Of a stretch of DNA of 64,000 bases, positions 24,177 through 36,925 are shown one piece after another. Location of the stretch: positions 78,754 to 142,753 of the forward strand of contig MPNW01000157.1 of assembly GCA_011800805.1 (NCBI GenBank). The letters run 5' to 3'. This DNA is from Hirudo medicinalis (taxonomy: Eukaryota; Annelida; Clitellata; Hirudinida; Hirudinidae). The notes under the pieces are model-generated. The model saw only the letters and a program-made list of their open reading frames with translations, did not search any database and was not told where the DNA came from. How positions within the stretch are numbered: the stretch's first letter is position 1; each line of letters opens with the position of its first letter. The translations under genes and the position numbers were made by a program.

Positions 24177-25607
24177 ATGGATCTTCCATTTTCCATTGAA
24201 AATCTCATAAAGAATGGAACTGAGAAACAAAGCGAAAAACGTCCTGAAAGCTGGAAAGATCAAACATGCACGATTCCAGGATGGAACTCTTTTCATGAGT
24301 TTCAAGAGAAACATGCGAATGTCCATCGGAATGTCCATTTGGCTGACAGCTACAAAACGTCCACTGATTTCTGGAGCTGCTCAGACCTCGAACATAGGAA
24401 TCCCTGCTTCTACAACATGTCGCATCATCATAACCACGGCATGAAGTTCTGCAAAGGACAAACCTTTCCACATTCAAGATCTCATCCGGCTCAGTGGTTT
24501 CAACGTCAGATGATTCAAAACAGCTTCATCTTTAATACCTTCAGGTCGTTTGTTTTGCAAAATAATTTCAAAGATGCTTCAAACATTTCAATAAATTCTG
24601 ATGTCAGATCAACTGATATGTTCAAATCGAATTCTTTGAAATATGTTGTTGACAATGAACATTCAAGCGAGGACGACAAAACTCGTCACAAGGATTCAAC
24701 TAAGGAAGTTGTGAAGGTGGAGCAAATTCAAGAAGTCCACGAAGAGATCGATGTTGTTCACAACGAAAACAACATCAGTTTAATGACCGCCTCAATCAAC
24801 GAATCATCCAACCTAAAATCACCCGCAAATGACCAGCAATCCTCGAGTCAAAATAAGCAAAAGTGTTTCGTTTGTCCCGAATGTGGCAAGACTTTCAATG
24901 CCCACTACAATCTCAACAGACACATGCCCGTTCACACGGGGGCCAGACCTTTCGTCTGCAAGGTTTGTGACAAGGGGTTCAGACAGGCTAGCACCCTGTG
25001 TCGTCACAAGATCATCCATACATCGGAAAAACCTCACAAGTGCAAAACTTGCGGAAAGGCATTCAATCGCTCCTCCACTCTGAACACCCACATGCTCATT
25101 CACAGAGGATACAAACCATTCGTCTGCGAGTTCTGTGGCAAAGGGTTCCATCAGAAGGGCAATTACAAGAATCACCGATTGACCCACTCCAAGGAGAAGC
25201 AGTTTAAGTGTGAAATCTGTCACAAAGCTTTCCATCAAATTTACAATCTGACCTTCCACATGCATACTCACCAGAAGAACAAACCATTCACGTGCAAAGT
25301 CTGCGGCAAGGGCTTCTGCAGAAACTTCGACCTGAAGAAACATTCTAGAAAACTTCATCAGTTTAGCGTCGAGGCCTCATCGAAGCTTCCTCGGCCGCAC
25401 GTGAGTCTCTACACCTTCTTTGGCGGCCAAAACCGCAACCAAACCCATCAAGTACAATATCGTCACAATTCTCAAGATGTGACAAATTTCGGTTCTCATC
25501 CTTACATTCCTTCGCTCTACTGCTCCATTCAGCCGAATCCGGGCTCGATCTCCCTAAAATCCATGACTTTCAACCTCCTTCAACCTCCTACTTACAGCTT
25601 CTTCTGA
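24177..25607 (+). CDS. FEZF: FEZ family zinc-finger transcription factor
   Basis: One uninterrupted exon codes for 476 residues from ATG 24177 (an in-frame ATG at 24108 would add 23 residues). I chose 24177 because the protein then starts [14 protein letters not shown], where FSIENLI is the Engrailed-homology 1 repressor motif that recruits Groucho at the N-terminus of FEZF proteins. Six C2H2 fingers follow at about residues 233-394, with the family-specific words [68 protein letters not shown] and [15 protein letters not shown] factors pattern the anterior nervous system by repression. The region between repressor motif and fingers is serine- and acid-rich and not conserved to the eye. No intron interrupts the fingers. 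An upstream exon cannot be ruled out. Confidence 0.94.
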   Translation: MDLPFSIENLIKNGTEKQSEKRPESWKDQTCTIPGWNSFHEFQEKHANVHRNVHLADSYKTSTDFWSCSDLEHRNPCFYNMSHHHNHGMKFCKGQTFPHSRSHPAQWFQRQMIQNSFIFNTFRSFVLQNNFKDASNISINSDVRSTDMFKSNSLKYVVDNEHSSEDDKTRHKDSTKEVVKVEQIQEVHEEIDVVHNENNISLMTASINESSNLKSPANDQQSSSQNKQKCFVCPECGKTFNAHYNLNRHMPVHTGARPFVCKVCDKGFRQASTLCRHKIIHTSEKPHKCKTCGKAFNRSSTLNTHMLIHRGYKPFVCEFCGKGFHQKGNYKNHRLTHSKEKQFKCEICHKAFHQIYNLTFHMHTHQKNKPFTCKVCGKGFCRNFDLKKHSRKLHQFSVEASSKLPRPHVSLYTFFGGQNRNQTHQVQYRHNSQDVTNFGSHPYIPSLYCSIQPNPGSISLKSMTFNLLQPPTYSFF

Positions 25608-27598
25608 GTTTTTGAAGCATTAGGACATAACATTTATTGGTGTCTTTTGTTCTCAGTTTTAAAAATTAATTTCTTCAAAATACATTTCATAAAGTCGTTT
25701 GCCCTGTTATCACATGTGCATAATTGATGTATAATGACTTACGATTACATAAGCTTAATATGCTCAACGAGGCGATTCGTAAAGAGGGTTACATCCATAA
25801 TAATCATAGGGTGTCTTCACTCTCCCATCAACCATCCATTCATCCGTAAGCATGAGTGGATCCCCTCCAGCCAGTTATTTGTAACAATTACTCGTAAGAA
25901 TCCAAGCCAAGTTGACCAGTCCCTCACGGAGTGGTTGTTTATGCGCCAAAAGAAAATCTTCGGAAGATCGTTTTTGGTTTCAATGGCGGACAACTAAGGC
26001 GGAAGAATGCCCTGCAAATTAGAGCGGTCATTTTCACGCCCTCAGAATGGGGAAGCCTGAGGAGAATTTTGTTGCGCAAGTAATGAAAGGACTCAGCGTT
26101 TAATGGTTCAACTCCTCAATTGAAACTCGCCTTCTTTCTGAGCATGAAAACCGTTCTCATAGAAGGATGGACTGAAGGATCCATTAAGCTTCAATTAGGA
26201 AAATGTTCTCAAGGGCTGCACCAGTTCACACGACTCCATTTTCTTTCTCAGCTACTCACTGGAAATACTTCCGCTTTTAAATTTCACCTCCAAGAGAACA
26301 AAAGAGAGTAAATTTCTAATTGAATTCTGATTGTCTCGACACATTTTGCTCGTTGGAAATCAAAGAGACCACTAATAGACTCCTCGCTTGGAACTCCATC
26401 TTAACTTCTCGCTTCGTTTCTAATTGCGAAGCATGGCACAAGTTCTTTTTGAAATATTCACAATGCGACTGCTTGGAATTGGCTTTTGTATGCTCAAATA
26501 TTGACACGAGGTGCGTGGTTCTCCTCATCGAATATGCAAACTCAAAGAGTTAAAGCGATTAATAATTCACGGTTATTGACTCCGTTCTAAACTACATAAT
26601 TACAAGTCTACAATAAGTTAAGTTTGCCTAGAAACAATTTAAGAGACTTCAAAAATAATGCAGGTTTTTCGTCTTATGGATATCTCCGTGGATAATATCA
26701 CATAAAATATTTACTTTATTGAGACTTACTTCTTTAAATGAATTCAAAAATACTTTTAATTTTCACAAATTCTAAGAGAGCATGAAATTATCGCCTGATT
26801 TCTTGGAAAATTTCTTAATATTGTAAGCTTACTAATTCGAAAAAGTAATCAAGAATCGCAGGTAAACCTGCTTTGAAACATTTACAAAGAAGTCGTTTGT
26901 AGGATTAAGAAGTGCTTTAATTTTACGATTCATTAACTTCTTAGCAGATGGCTAATTAGTTTCGAGAACTTGTGCAAAACTGAGGCTTAAAATCCTCAGT
27001 GGGATCAATAAAAGAAAAATACAATCGATATTTGCTAGTCAATCATTTAAATGCAATAAAGCCAATAAATTGAGCCATAATTTATTCATATAAAATCCGA
27101 GCATCATCATTATGATTATATAGCCTGTAAGTTTCGTAAGAAGTACATGGGGCATAACAAAGATGTTTTGGTACGTTGAAAAGAAATAAAGACGACAACA
27201 AGTCATTGAAATGTGATCAGTGCCAAGGGAGGATTACGCCTGAATCTGGATGACATGATTTCTTGTTATCGGCTCATATAAAAACATTGCTTGCTCCTTC
27301 CTGAAATTAATTATCTATTAATCCCTTCTCTTTTAAGTCGAATGCATGATATTGGAGTGTACATAAGCTCAAAAACTCGTTTTATGCAATGAGTGTGTTA
27401 TCAGTACAGAAGTTGTCTGAAATATAAATTATAAAGAGGTATAAACGTAAATATAACATGCTTGCAAGTACTGAGTGATAGATGGTTATTCTTAACAGCT
27501 GACAAATTCATCCACGATGACAACAAATCATTCCCTCGAGACATCCTTCTTTGGCAAGAAACCGTTGTTTTTTCGAAATGTTGGTACTTTTTTTAGCG

Positions 27599-27711
27599 TA
27601 GGACCATCATATTTTCATATTTTAACATAGGACCATCATATTTTCATATTTTAACATAGGACCATCATATTTTCATATTTTAACATAGGACCATCATATT
27701 AACATATTTCC
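27599..27711. repeat. 29-bp minisatellite, about 3.7 copies
   Basis: The unit is TAGGACCATCATATTTTCAT followed by ATTTTAACA. Three copies are identical and the last breaks down after CATATT. Confidence 0.95.
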
Positions 27712-27830
27712 TCCCACAATATTTTCTAAATTAAAAAAAAATTAAACGTCAGACCTTCGCAACTCATTTCGTATCTCTTGTCAGATCTTGATTTTTTATG
27801 TCCTAAAGAAAGTGTTTCACTTCTTCTCTG

Positions 27831-27944
27831 TTATTATCATTATTATTATTATTATTGTTGTTATTATTATTATTATTGTTGTTATTATTATTATTAATAT
27901 TAATATTGTTATTATTATCATTATTATTATCATTATTATCGTCG
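27831..27944. repeat. TTA/TTG microsatellite
   Basis: A long run of TTA triplets is interrupted by TTG, TCA and AATAT. The hydrophobic isoleucine-rich open frames across it are artefacts of the repeat. Confidence 0.95.
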
Positions 27945-28239
27945 TTGCGTCTCTTTTGTTACTTAGTTCAAATATTTTGTTAATCAATTTCAGTGAAAAA
28001 TGCGCTGTAGTACTCATTCTACAGGATGTCCTGATGTCCTTATAAGCGGGCAATATTTCCCTTTGGACGATTAATTCTTTTGCTGAGTAATTAATTAATT
28101 GTGAGCAATTATAATTGCATTTTCTGTTGTTTTTTTTGTTCAATAAAACATTTTTTAAATGTAAACATGCATTTTCTCCATCTATTAGAAAATTCTATGT
28201 TGTAATACTTATTCAAGAAATCACAATCATCATTTCAGT

Positions 28240-30290
28240 TTCAATTTTAAGAGACCAGCTAATGAAAGCCAAACGGTGGGACTAGAACTTGAAGAACTTT
28301 GCTTCAGACTTATTCCACGGAATGGGGATGTTGAGGAAGTTCGAGGACTCCGATCTCAGACTCCTCGCATGTGAGTGAGGGGAGAAAGTGTTAGTTAGGT
28401 ATCATGGTATTCCTGTATTCAGAGCCTTGTGTGCGAGTAAGGCTATTTTGAACTTGATTCTTTCATGAACTGGAAGCCAGTGGAGTCATCTCAATGCGTC
28501 AGTCGGTTCAACATTGCCTCCGATCACTAAACGAGCAGCTTTGCGTTGAATCCTCTGCAGTTTATGGAGAGAAGCAGAGAATAGCTGATGAAGCAGGGAG
28601 TTACAGTAGTCGAGCCCTGACAAAATGAAACATTAACTTTAGCCGCAGTACATCAACTGTAAGGAGGTGCCTGATGTATCATAAGGCCCATAGTTGGTGA
28701 TTGCACGACCGAACTACCGATGAGATGTGCTAGACAGAGGGTGCTGTCGAGGGTGACACCAAGAAGTTTGATGTTCCTTATCAGTGGAATGCTTATGTCG
28801 GCGAGGCTGACGGAGGTGAAGCTCAGTTTTTGTAGGGACTGGCGGGTATCTAACAGCAAAGCCTCGAACTTCGAGGGATTCAGTTGCAAGTGGTTTAACA
28901 GATGGCACTGCTGAATTTTCTGGATGCACTGTCAGCCGTTTGTAGATCTGCTGTCGGTCTTGTTGATGAAGGAGGCAGGTACATGAATGCTGATATCATC
29001 TGCGTACAGATGGTAGCTCTACCCAAAGTCGGAAATCAAGTCACCAATTGAGGATGTATAAGTCGTGAAGAGGACGGGTTCGAGAACAAACCCTTGGAGG
29101 ACTCCAACCTCTAGTGAGAAGAGGTCAGTGTAGCGCTCACTAATCGCTGAACGAAAGATGGGCGAGTTTGGCTATGAGAAGATTGAAGGAGAAACCGACG
29201 TTGCTACTACGTCGAATAGGAAGGACGTGTTTGGAATTTTATCGATTTTTCCTTGAAGAACGCTCCAAACTGGAAAGACATCTGCCGACATTCATCTGGA
29301 GTGCAATATCTTGAGGTTACGCCAGAAGAGTCGTGGATTGGCTGAACTGTTGGACAGCTCACTCTTCAGGTGATCAGCACGTGATTGGAGTACGATTTTG
29401 TTGAACAGCTGCTTGGCGCGTTTGAGTTCTTGTTTGGTTGCCTATTTGGTGCGTTGGTATTCTCTTTTTAGTCGGCGATAGGACCTCATGGCAGTCCTGG
29501 AACTGTCAGATAGCAAATTCTGGGCTGAATAACTTACTCTTATCTTACGAGATCTAAGAGATGCATGGGCGCCCATCAGTCGTGTTAACTCTTGATCAAG
29601 CAATAAGGAGTAAGTCTTAACGTCCGTTTTGAGTAGCCAGTACTGTCGCCGATGCTGTGTCAAGGTCATTTGAAAAGATGTTAAACTGGTATCCAGATTT
29701 TTTTTTTAGTGGTCAATAGATGTGCTTCTTGACTGACCAGGAAAGTCTAACATGGTAAATTCTAAGAGAAGATGATCTGAGAAGGTGACTTTTTGCCGGT
29801 AACATCGATAGAAATGGTTTGATTGGAGGGAGTGATGGCAAGATCACTTTGATGGCCAAGGTTATTGGTGGGGAAGTTGGTGTGCTGGATGAGTCGCTGA
29901 GCAGGAGGGACAATTCATCATCCAATTGAGGTGTGAGTGGGTAATTGAAATCGCTACAAAGTAAGAAAGAGAGAGGCTGCTTATTTAGTTGGTCTGTCAG
30001 AGTTTCGAGCTCAGAACGAAACAAGATGAAACAAGATTTTAAAGAGGGTGGAGGGCGACAAACCGCGGACAGCAAGTTAGACCAAGTCGATGAAATTATT
30101 GTAACTGAGAGAGACTCAAAAAACTCGAAATAGCCAAGCTCGATTGGAACTTGTCGAATTGTCTTTTGCAATAACTGCCTAACCTTCCCGCAACTGCAAC
30201 TACTCCACCACATGACGTCCAAAAATCATCAAAAATAACACCTCCAAAGTTCGTGACAAACTTTTTTCCACCTAAATATTCCACGTCTTT
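28240..30290 (-). mobile_element. LINE relic with endonuclease and reverse-transcriptase remains
   Basis: On the minus strand, from 5' to 3': 29720-30220 holds an endonuclease-like segment (SLKSCFILFRSELETLTDQL, then LLCSDFNYPL). About 29450-29690 holds a basic linker. 28650-28890 holds QLNPSKFEALLL and IKLLGVTLDSTL, a late reverse-transcriptase block. 28245-28640 holds LDYCNSLLHQL, LQRIQRKAARLV and LHWLPVHERIKFKIALLAHK. These blocks and their order are those of APE-type LINEs of the CR1/Jockey kind. The core catalytic part between 28900 and 29300 is not readable, and there are many stops. Confidence 0.8.
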
Positions 30291-30583
30291 TTAGAACACT
30301 AACCGAAGTGGTTTAAGTTGAGGGGCTGTGAGGGTGAAAGGCAGATATGACTTGAAAATGAGTGTAGAAATTTTGTAGTCTATTTTTGGCGAATGCTTTA
30401 CCAGTGGAGATCGTGAAGAAAAGGTTATGTTAACATGGTCATATTTTCTTTTGTTTATGATTTTAGCAGCTGGGTTGATGATACGCTGAAGTTGCTCGAG
30501 GCGGCAGGCAGGTAATCAACCAGAGTTGAATTGCCTTAATAGGACAAAAGATGTAATGAGAACTAATAGCTAATCTAGACTAG

Positions 30584-30670
30584 GATATTGGTATAAAACT
30601 AATATATGGATATTGGTATAAAACTAATATATGGATATTGGCATAAAACTAATATATGGATATTGGAGAT
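30584..30670. repeat. 25-bp minisatellite, about 3.4 copies
   Basis: The unit GATATTGGTATAAAACTAAT plus ATATG starts at 30584, 30609, 30634 and partly 30659, with one T/C change in the third. Confidence 0.95.
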
Positions 30671-30812
30671 GGTCAAGAGTCCTGCGCGTTGGCGGCGTTG
30701 AAATTGAAAATCCAAAAATCTCGTTATTCAATGGACGTTGAATATATGAATAAATACATATGATATCATGACGGGGTCAGCTAAGGGTTAAACCTAGCCA
30801 TAACCTCCATGC

Positions 30813-30955
30813 AGGGCTGCCGTAAGGGGGGAAAGGGAAGTGCCCAGGGGCCGGGCAGTTTTTTGGGTTCCGCTCGGGTTTTAAAATCATTTTTTTTGCT
30901 TTTCCATTACCAAATTGACATAACGTGTGGGCCCGAAATTTCTGTCGGCCCTGCC
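30813..30955. mobile_element. Small inverted-repeat element (hAT-like ends)
   Basis: It begins CAGGGCTGCCG and ends CGGCCCTG. The inner end, read on the minus strand, is GGGCCGACAGAAATTTCGGG, very close to GGGCCGCCGGCAGAAATTTCG at 53690. CAGGG-type ends with a GC-rich terminal palindrome are common in hAT non-autonomous elements. I could not establish a target duplication. Confidence 0.5.
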
Positions 30956-32075
30956 TGAATTGGTCACCGATTTCTAGTTTTGCTGAATGGAAAACGTGAA
31001 ACGAAAATTGAATTTTTGCCTTTTGACAACAAAATATAGATCTTCACTTAATCTATGGGATTGAAAGGGAGATTTCGTAACAATATGGCCCGGGAAGGCC
31101 AAAGCTCGACCTATAAAATGATCTGACGAATCAATCTGAATTTACACTCTAGGACCAAAGAGAATTGCACCCTCCCACTCGCGTGAACTTATTTGGTAGT
31201 CCGTTCCTTTAATTTTCAATTAGAGATTTTCCACGAAGAGTGAACTTTTAATCAGATTTAATAGAGGTGGAGAAATAAACCTAATAATTTAAACATGAAT
31301 CGTTAGCCACTTTCATAGATAAGTTAAGCAAATCTTGTGCTTCTGAGAACCGAAACGACTTTGGTTCTAGTCGTTAGCGTCTTGGTATCCCAAGCTCCTA
31401 AAAGAGCTTTTGTAATGAGAGCGCCGCTAGATGAATCCTTACGATGGCAAGAATGTCAAAAAGCTTTCGGTTTTCATGCCCCTTTGCAGCAGATTGAGCT
31501 GTTCATAATTTAATGATTGCAATAAAACTGTCAACGCCTTTCCAAAAATCTTTTTCAAATAATCAAACTCAGTCAATAAAGAACAACATTTGAAGCCAAA
31601 ATAATCAGAAACCATGAAAATGATTGAAAAAGTAATGGCATCCCAGGAGACATCAATATCATAGAATGATGATAACGATGTTCTAAAACATCAAACTCAA
31701 TTTCAAAGCAAAGTTCCCAAATAAAGTCTTAAATACTGGAGACTTGTCCTAATGACAATGACTAGGAAGCATGCAATTAAAAACCCTAACTCGATCAAAA
31801 CATACATATGTAAGCCTTCAATTAGTCAAAACTAGAGCTCGATCTTCAAAGTAGTGGAAGCATAACATCTAAGATTATATTAAATTAAAAACTTTAAATA
31901 ATAGACAGTGAAAGCACATTCATATGGAATCCAACAAATTGAACCAACAAACAAAAGATATTGCAGATAAGTAAGGCACACACAAGCAAACAAGTCTCTT
32001 TGCAGCAACCAACTACCTTATCGATTGATGAACCATCTGTCGTCTTAATGCATCACCGGTCATTTTGTCTGCAGC

Positions 32076-35000
32076 TTACAATCCTTTTGAATCCTCTGAT
32101 GTGTTTTGCATCTGAATATTTTTCTCATCAGCATTGCTTTCATCAACACAGCTAGAAGAATCAACCAGTGATTCCCTCTCACCAGCAAATTTGTTTGAAT
32201 CCTCCTCTAATTTAGTTTTCAGAACTCCATCTGTATTTTGAATGTCATCAGCAGTTTGCACATTTGCAGAATTGTTGGACTCGACGGAACTTTCAGAAGT
32301 GTTGCACTTGTCCACGTCCGACAGGTGGCTGATAGATTCGGCGTCGTCTTCCCAGTCGAGGACATTCGGGTATCCCCCTTGAGGTCCCATGGAGGAATTA
32401 CTTACATCCAACAGGTCGAGGTCGGGTTGGCCCGTCTGCATCGTTCGAACATTGTTCAAGAGCTGAAACATTGACAACGAGGCAAATATTAAATACATTT
32501 AATGGCTGTGTATTAAAAAGAAGCAATAATCCCAATAACAAGAGTATGCAAAACATCTATGCGATTTGGCTCAGAGGGTTGCATTCCTGCATGCAACACA
32601 AAAGGAAGTCCTTCTACTTTGCAACCCAACTACCTCAAACTGCCCTGGGAAAAAGTACTCCTTTACAAATATACATAAATGCTGTATAAATGGTTCAAGC
32701 CCTTCTTAAGTATTATTATTATAATGCTAAACACATGGGGAAAACGAACTGATTCAGAGGGATCCAACGTGAGCGTGTTGTTGATGATGAACTGATCCAA
32801 AGACTCAGAACTTTCATCGAGGTTTGTTTCATCCCTCCCATGATTGAGTTCCAAACAAACCTCCTCATCAATATCTTCCCATTGTTCATCTTCATCATCT
32901 TCGTACTCATCATCATCAGCTACATGATATGGAATTTCATTCATTAATATTTAATTGAAGGTTTCAATTCATTCTTTTTTTTTTTCAATTAATGAAAGGC
33001 AAAATATCTCACATTTCTTCTCATTCTCATCTGATTTAATAGGTTTCTCAGCATCTGATGTGCTGTGAAATTCTTTCTGAGAAGCATTAATAGTATTGGA
33101 ATCAGAAGGGAGGTGATCATTTGAATCTTGCTGAGGGTTTACGACGACCTCAACAGTTTTGCACATGGCCTCATCGAGATACACCTTTCTGATCTGATTT
33201 CCATACCTTCCATGGCAGGGCTGATCTGGTGACTTTGTATTGAAGTCCTTTCTGTACCTATGACCTCTGGGCCTGAACTTCTGACCTCCAGAAAATCTTC
33301 CAGAGCCAATAAAATTCCTTGCAGTCCTCATAAATACCAGTTGCTGTGAATCCCCCCTGGTGGGCTCTTGTTTGTCCTGCGGTTCGTTGTTTCTCTCGAC
33401 AGCGGCTTCAAGGAATCTCACCGTTTTCCTCTGTGACAGGGTGTGATTGCCTTCGGAGATGGCTTTGTCTTCCTCACCGAGCACAACCGGCTTGAAATTC
33501 ATTTTTCCATCTTCGTTGAAAATGTTCTTCCCCCTGCGCTGATGAGGTGAACATGTTTTCCAAGATCTCCACAAATCGTTCCTAGATTGTCCTAAAGACA
33601 TTGTGACATGATTTAAAAAGTTAACACTCGTCAAAATATGAATGAAATGAAATCACTTTTGGATCCTCTGTTGAGATCTTCTGAAGGTGGCAGAGCAGAA
33701 GAAAACTGAGATTCAGTTGTGTCAGACTTAGAAGAATCCTGGGGAGCTAAATTTGTTATAAAAATTCAATCAAGTCATTTTAAATCTCTATTTATTTAAA
33801 GCTCTTTATTGAAGTGCACTCAAATCCTTTAAAAATGACTAATATTTGAAGAAACTCACACTTATTGTTGATGCATCTTTCATTAACAGAGCAACTAGGA
33901 TCAGAAACATCTGAAAATAATAAGGGTTTGAATATGCACAACATTCACAGGTGTTCGGTCAACAAAACCGACTTCTTTTAGCTTTCTTCTTCTGATGATA
34001 AATTTTATTGTAGTGTCTTTGAGAACCAACAGATCCTTTGTTTGTCCACATTTTTTGAAAATATCTCTGATCCCCTGCGCTAGATCTGGCAAAGTGATCT
34101 AAACCTTCCCTAAAGAATGCAAGCAATGAAATTACAAGCAATGTAAGACCTCAGGTGCTAACATCAAACCAATGCGAACAGGGGCTCCTTGTTTTGATCC
34201 CATTCCCTCTTCCATCCACCATCCTCCTTCCTCTGCCTCTGCATCCTCCTCCTATCTATTTCTTCTCTCTCCTTCCTCCATTCATCCATTTCTCTCCTCT
34301 CCTTTCCTGTTGTCACCATCGTATAATCGACCCTACCCGACTTGCAATAATGTTGATGATTGTTCTGATTCAATCATAAAGCAATTATGGTTGACAAATC
34401 CTGACAACAACATGGAAAATTAACAATGACTCTCACCTGTTTGGCTCTTTCCTGCTGGATCTTCTTTGGAACATCTTCGAAGTTTATTCCTCCATAATTC
34501 CTCGGGTGTCTCCGAGTCTTCTCTCGCCGATCTTCATTTTCATTTGGTCCATCTCTCATTTTGTCAAATAAGAAGTTGTAAGCCGGCTCCACGGGAATCA
34601 CATTCGCCTGTTGCTTAAAAATTTCAAATTTATGAAATTCTTTACAATTTCTAAGCTCCTTGTGCTTTACCTTAAGCTTTTCTTCAGACCTGCTCATTTT
34701 TGATGGACTACTTTTTCTTCTGTTGTTTACCTAATACATGCGATTGTTTAACTAGGACAATAATAGTTATTTAATAAAACATTTGAATAACTTTTAACAA
34801 ATTTACCTCATTGTTTTCATCAATGGATGTTTTTATGTTTTTTATAGTTCTTCCCTGTAGCTCTGCCTGACGTTTATCTTCTTCAATTAACTAAAAAAAA
34901 AACAGCCAAAAGCGCTGACATCATGCACACCGTACATATAAATTATTTACTTCCAATATAGCATATAAAACGTTACGCAGCCTTTCGGAAAATAAATTCG

Positions 35001-35158
35001 CAATCGCATTAGTACTAAATGTTTTATGTAAACGTTTCGATAAGCCTCACTTTGTGCTTATTTAGCAGTTCCGCATTTTTCTTCTTAATTTGTTCAATCC
35101 TAATATTTAGTAATTTCTCCTTTTCCTCCTTTGACGATGCGATGATAACATTAGACAT
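32076..35158 (-). CDS. CCDC9: CCDC9-like coiled-coil protein
   Basis: Exons, 5' to 3': 35051-35158, 34807-34890, 34437-34730, about 34180-34340, 33964-34109, 33860-33910, 33657-33746, 33013-33591, 32735-32919 and 32076-32462, about 694 codons in phase. The N-terminus carries the CCDC9 coiled coil (SKEEKEKLLNIRIEQIKKKN, then LIEEDKRQAELQGRTI). The family core follows: a PAYNFLFD segment, RREKTRRHPRNYGGINFEDV, then REMDEWRKEREEIDRRRMQR and WKREWDQNK. The C-terminal half is low-complexity and acidic, with DDEDEQWEDIDEE as in vertebrate CCDC9, plus an arginine/glycine-rich stretch (GRFSGGQKFRPRGHRYRKD). CCDC9 is reported with exon-junction and RNA-binding proteins, so an RNA-related role is likely by family. 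The fourth exon's donor and a possible 57-base intron near 34614-34670 are uncertain. Confidence 0.82.
32557..32697 (+). repeat. SINE-like repeat, copy 3
   Basis: It reads TTTGGCTCAGAGGGTTGC with ATTCCTGCATG, then TTTGCAACCCAACT, AAACTGCCCTGGGA and GCTGTATAAATGGTTC. The centre is more diverged than in the other copies. It lies in the last intron of the CCDC9-like gene, antisense to it. Confidence 0.7.
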
Positions 35159-36925
35159 CTTTCCCAGATGCTTTCTGAACTATCTTTTCTTTCAGTACTC
35201 CCGATCCGACAAAACTTGATCACTTGCATTAACGCACCAAACGAGCCAGATGTACATTGCGGCCGACAGCAGAAAACATTGAATGCCCCGATTGCTACAA
35301 GCACTTCTTAAGAAGTAAAAAATAAATTACTCAATAAATGTTAAATTTTCCACGCAATTTAATGTCTTTGTCACAAGGTCGAAAAAAATTAACATTTCTG
35401 ATCAATCGTTAAACTCATGCTACATCTAATTGCATTTTAATGTGCTGGTTTAGATTCAATAATAATAATAATAATAGTTAATTTATAATGCGCCATTTGC
35501 ACAGCGTCAGAGGCGCCTACAATAGCTTACATGTAGCATTTCATTAGATTTCAAGAAATAACATGACTCTGCAATAAAAAACAAAAATAACTTTCAAATC
35601 AATGCACTACACTACGCTCGCTACAATTAGGGAGATGTAATTGTATAATTGTTTTGTTAGTCAGCTTATGTTACTTTTGATTTCTAGATTTCCGAAGCCA
35701 CAAAGTTCTGAATTTACATAGTCATAATTTACATAAAGAAAAGAAAAATAAAATTAGATTTCTCAAACCGATAGTCATGTGTAAGTAGGTATAGGAGTAG
35801 GGGCGTATTTTATTATACGATAGTAATAATCTCGCTGCCATATAAAACGCTCGAGCCTGCATTGAACTGCTCGGAATTTCTGAGGTGGTGAAATTGTTGG
35901 TCAGGTCTAATATTTAATTCAGATCAACTTGAAAAAAAACCGAGGTTTGTTCGAATTTTATTAATCCGTTCAGTTTATTTGAGCTCCATATTTGAGAGTT
36001 TGAAAACATACAAAAAAGGGATATTTTTAGACTGATTGGTGGCGTTAGAGCGCACGTGTTGCATTGTGAATGGATTTAGCCGATTAAGCGTTCGGTTTGA
36101 TTAAACATGGTTTATTATTATTTTTGATATGTTTGTTTCCTCATTAAGCCTTACATTGTAACCTGGGTTTTGATTAACCATTTAACTTACTAAATAAACT
36201 TACAATTAAAATTAAACAGCCTCAATGGCTTCTCGACTACATCGTTTGGATGCCTTATGGCGCATTTACTCTGGCAAATTCATAGGCTTTACGTAGTTAC
36301 TATTTACGTCTTGTTTCATATCTGATCACACGAGAGCGTGCAAATTGAAGCATTCGATTCAACCCTTTTGGCAACCGATTAGTATTAGTCTTGATTTTAC
36401 AGCTGCGTTGATGAATTTATTTTTTAAGAATTCTTTGCCTCGTGGCAATGTTAAGCTGAAACTATTTTTATCGATATGCTCCCCTCCTATCTCAGTGTCT
36501 GTGCAAATGATCTACTAGTTGAAATGAAATGCATTGCATTTCCTAATCTTTTTATTATTCAGAATATTAAAAAAATAAGATGATAAATCATGTGAACTGG
36601 CACTTGAGTGATAAGATTAGCAATTGACATGACCTTGAATAAAATAATTGGATTGAAATAGATTCCAACTCATGTGACCTGTGTTGGGTTTGAGAACAAT
36701 TTGTAATTTTGTATTTATTATTTCAATTTACATAGTTGTCTTGTTTTATTAGCCAATTTAGCAGTAAATGCTAATAAGTGACAATAAGCTAAATTAGTTT
36801 AGTAAAAATTATTGTTTTAAAGGATGGCTCTTTCAGACTATTTAATCTAAACTTTTATTCTTGGTGTGATTTTTTTACTCTTAATTAATTTCAGATAATA
36901 TTCCTCCAGACGTGATAACGTCAAT
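35159..36925. other. Spacer between divergent CCDC9 and SLC16 genes
   Basis: The two genes face away from each other, so promoters of both should lie here. A short AAT microsatellite is at 35458-35473. An acceptor (ATTTCAG) at about 36893, just before the SLC16 start codon, suggests that the SLC16 5' leader is spliced. Confidence 0.5.

Larger units (their letters stand above)
25608..28239. other. Gene-poor stretch downstream of FEZF
   Basis: No supported gene. It contains a 29-bp minisatellite at 27599-27711 and a TTA/TTG microsatellite at 27831-27944. The open frames at 25734-25997 and 26120-26553 carry no recognisable domain. Confidence 0.5.
30291..32075. other. Spacer with repeats upstream of the LINE and downstream of CCDC9
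   Basis: It contains a 25-bp minisatellite (30584-30670) and a hAT-like inverted-repeat element (30813-30955). Beyond 31000 there is only AT-rich sequence in which I see no gene. Confidence 0.5.

Noticed and set aside
24819..25358. A 179-codon minus-strand frame
   Set aside because: It is the antisense shadow of the FEZF zinc fingers.
27788..28143. Isoleucine/valine-rich membrane-like frames on both strands
   Set aside because: They are direct translations of the TTA/TTG microsatellite.
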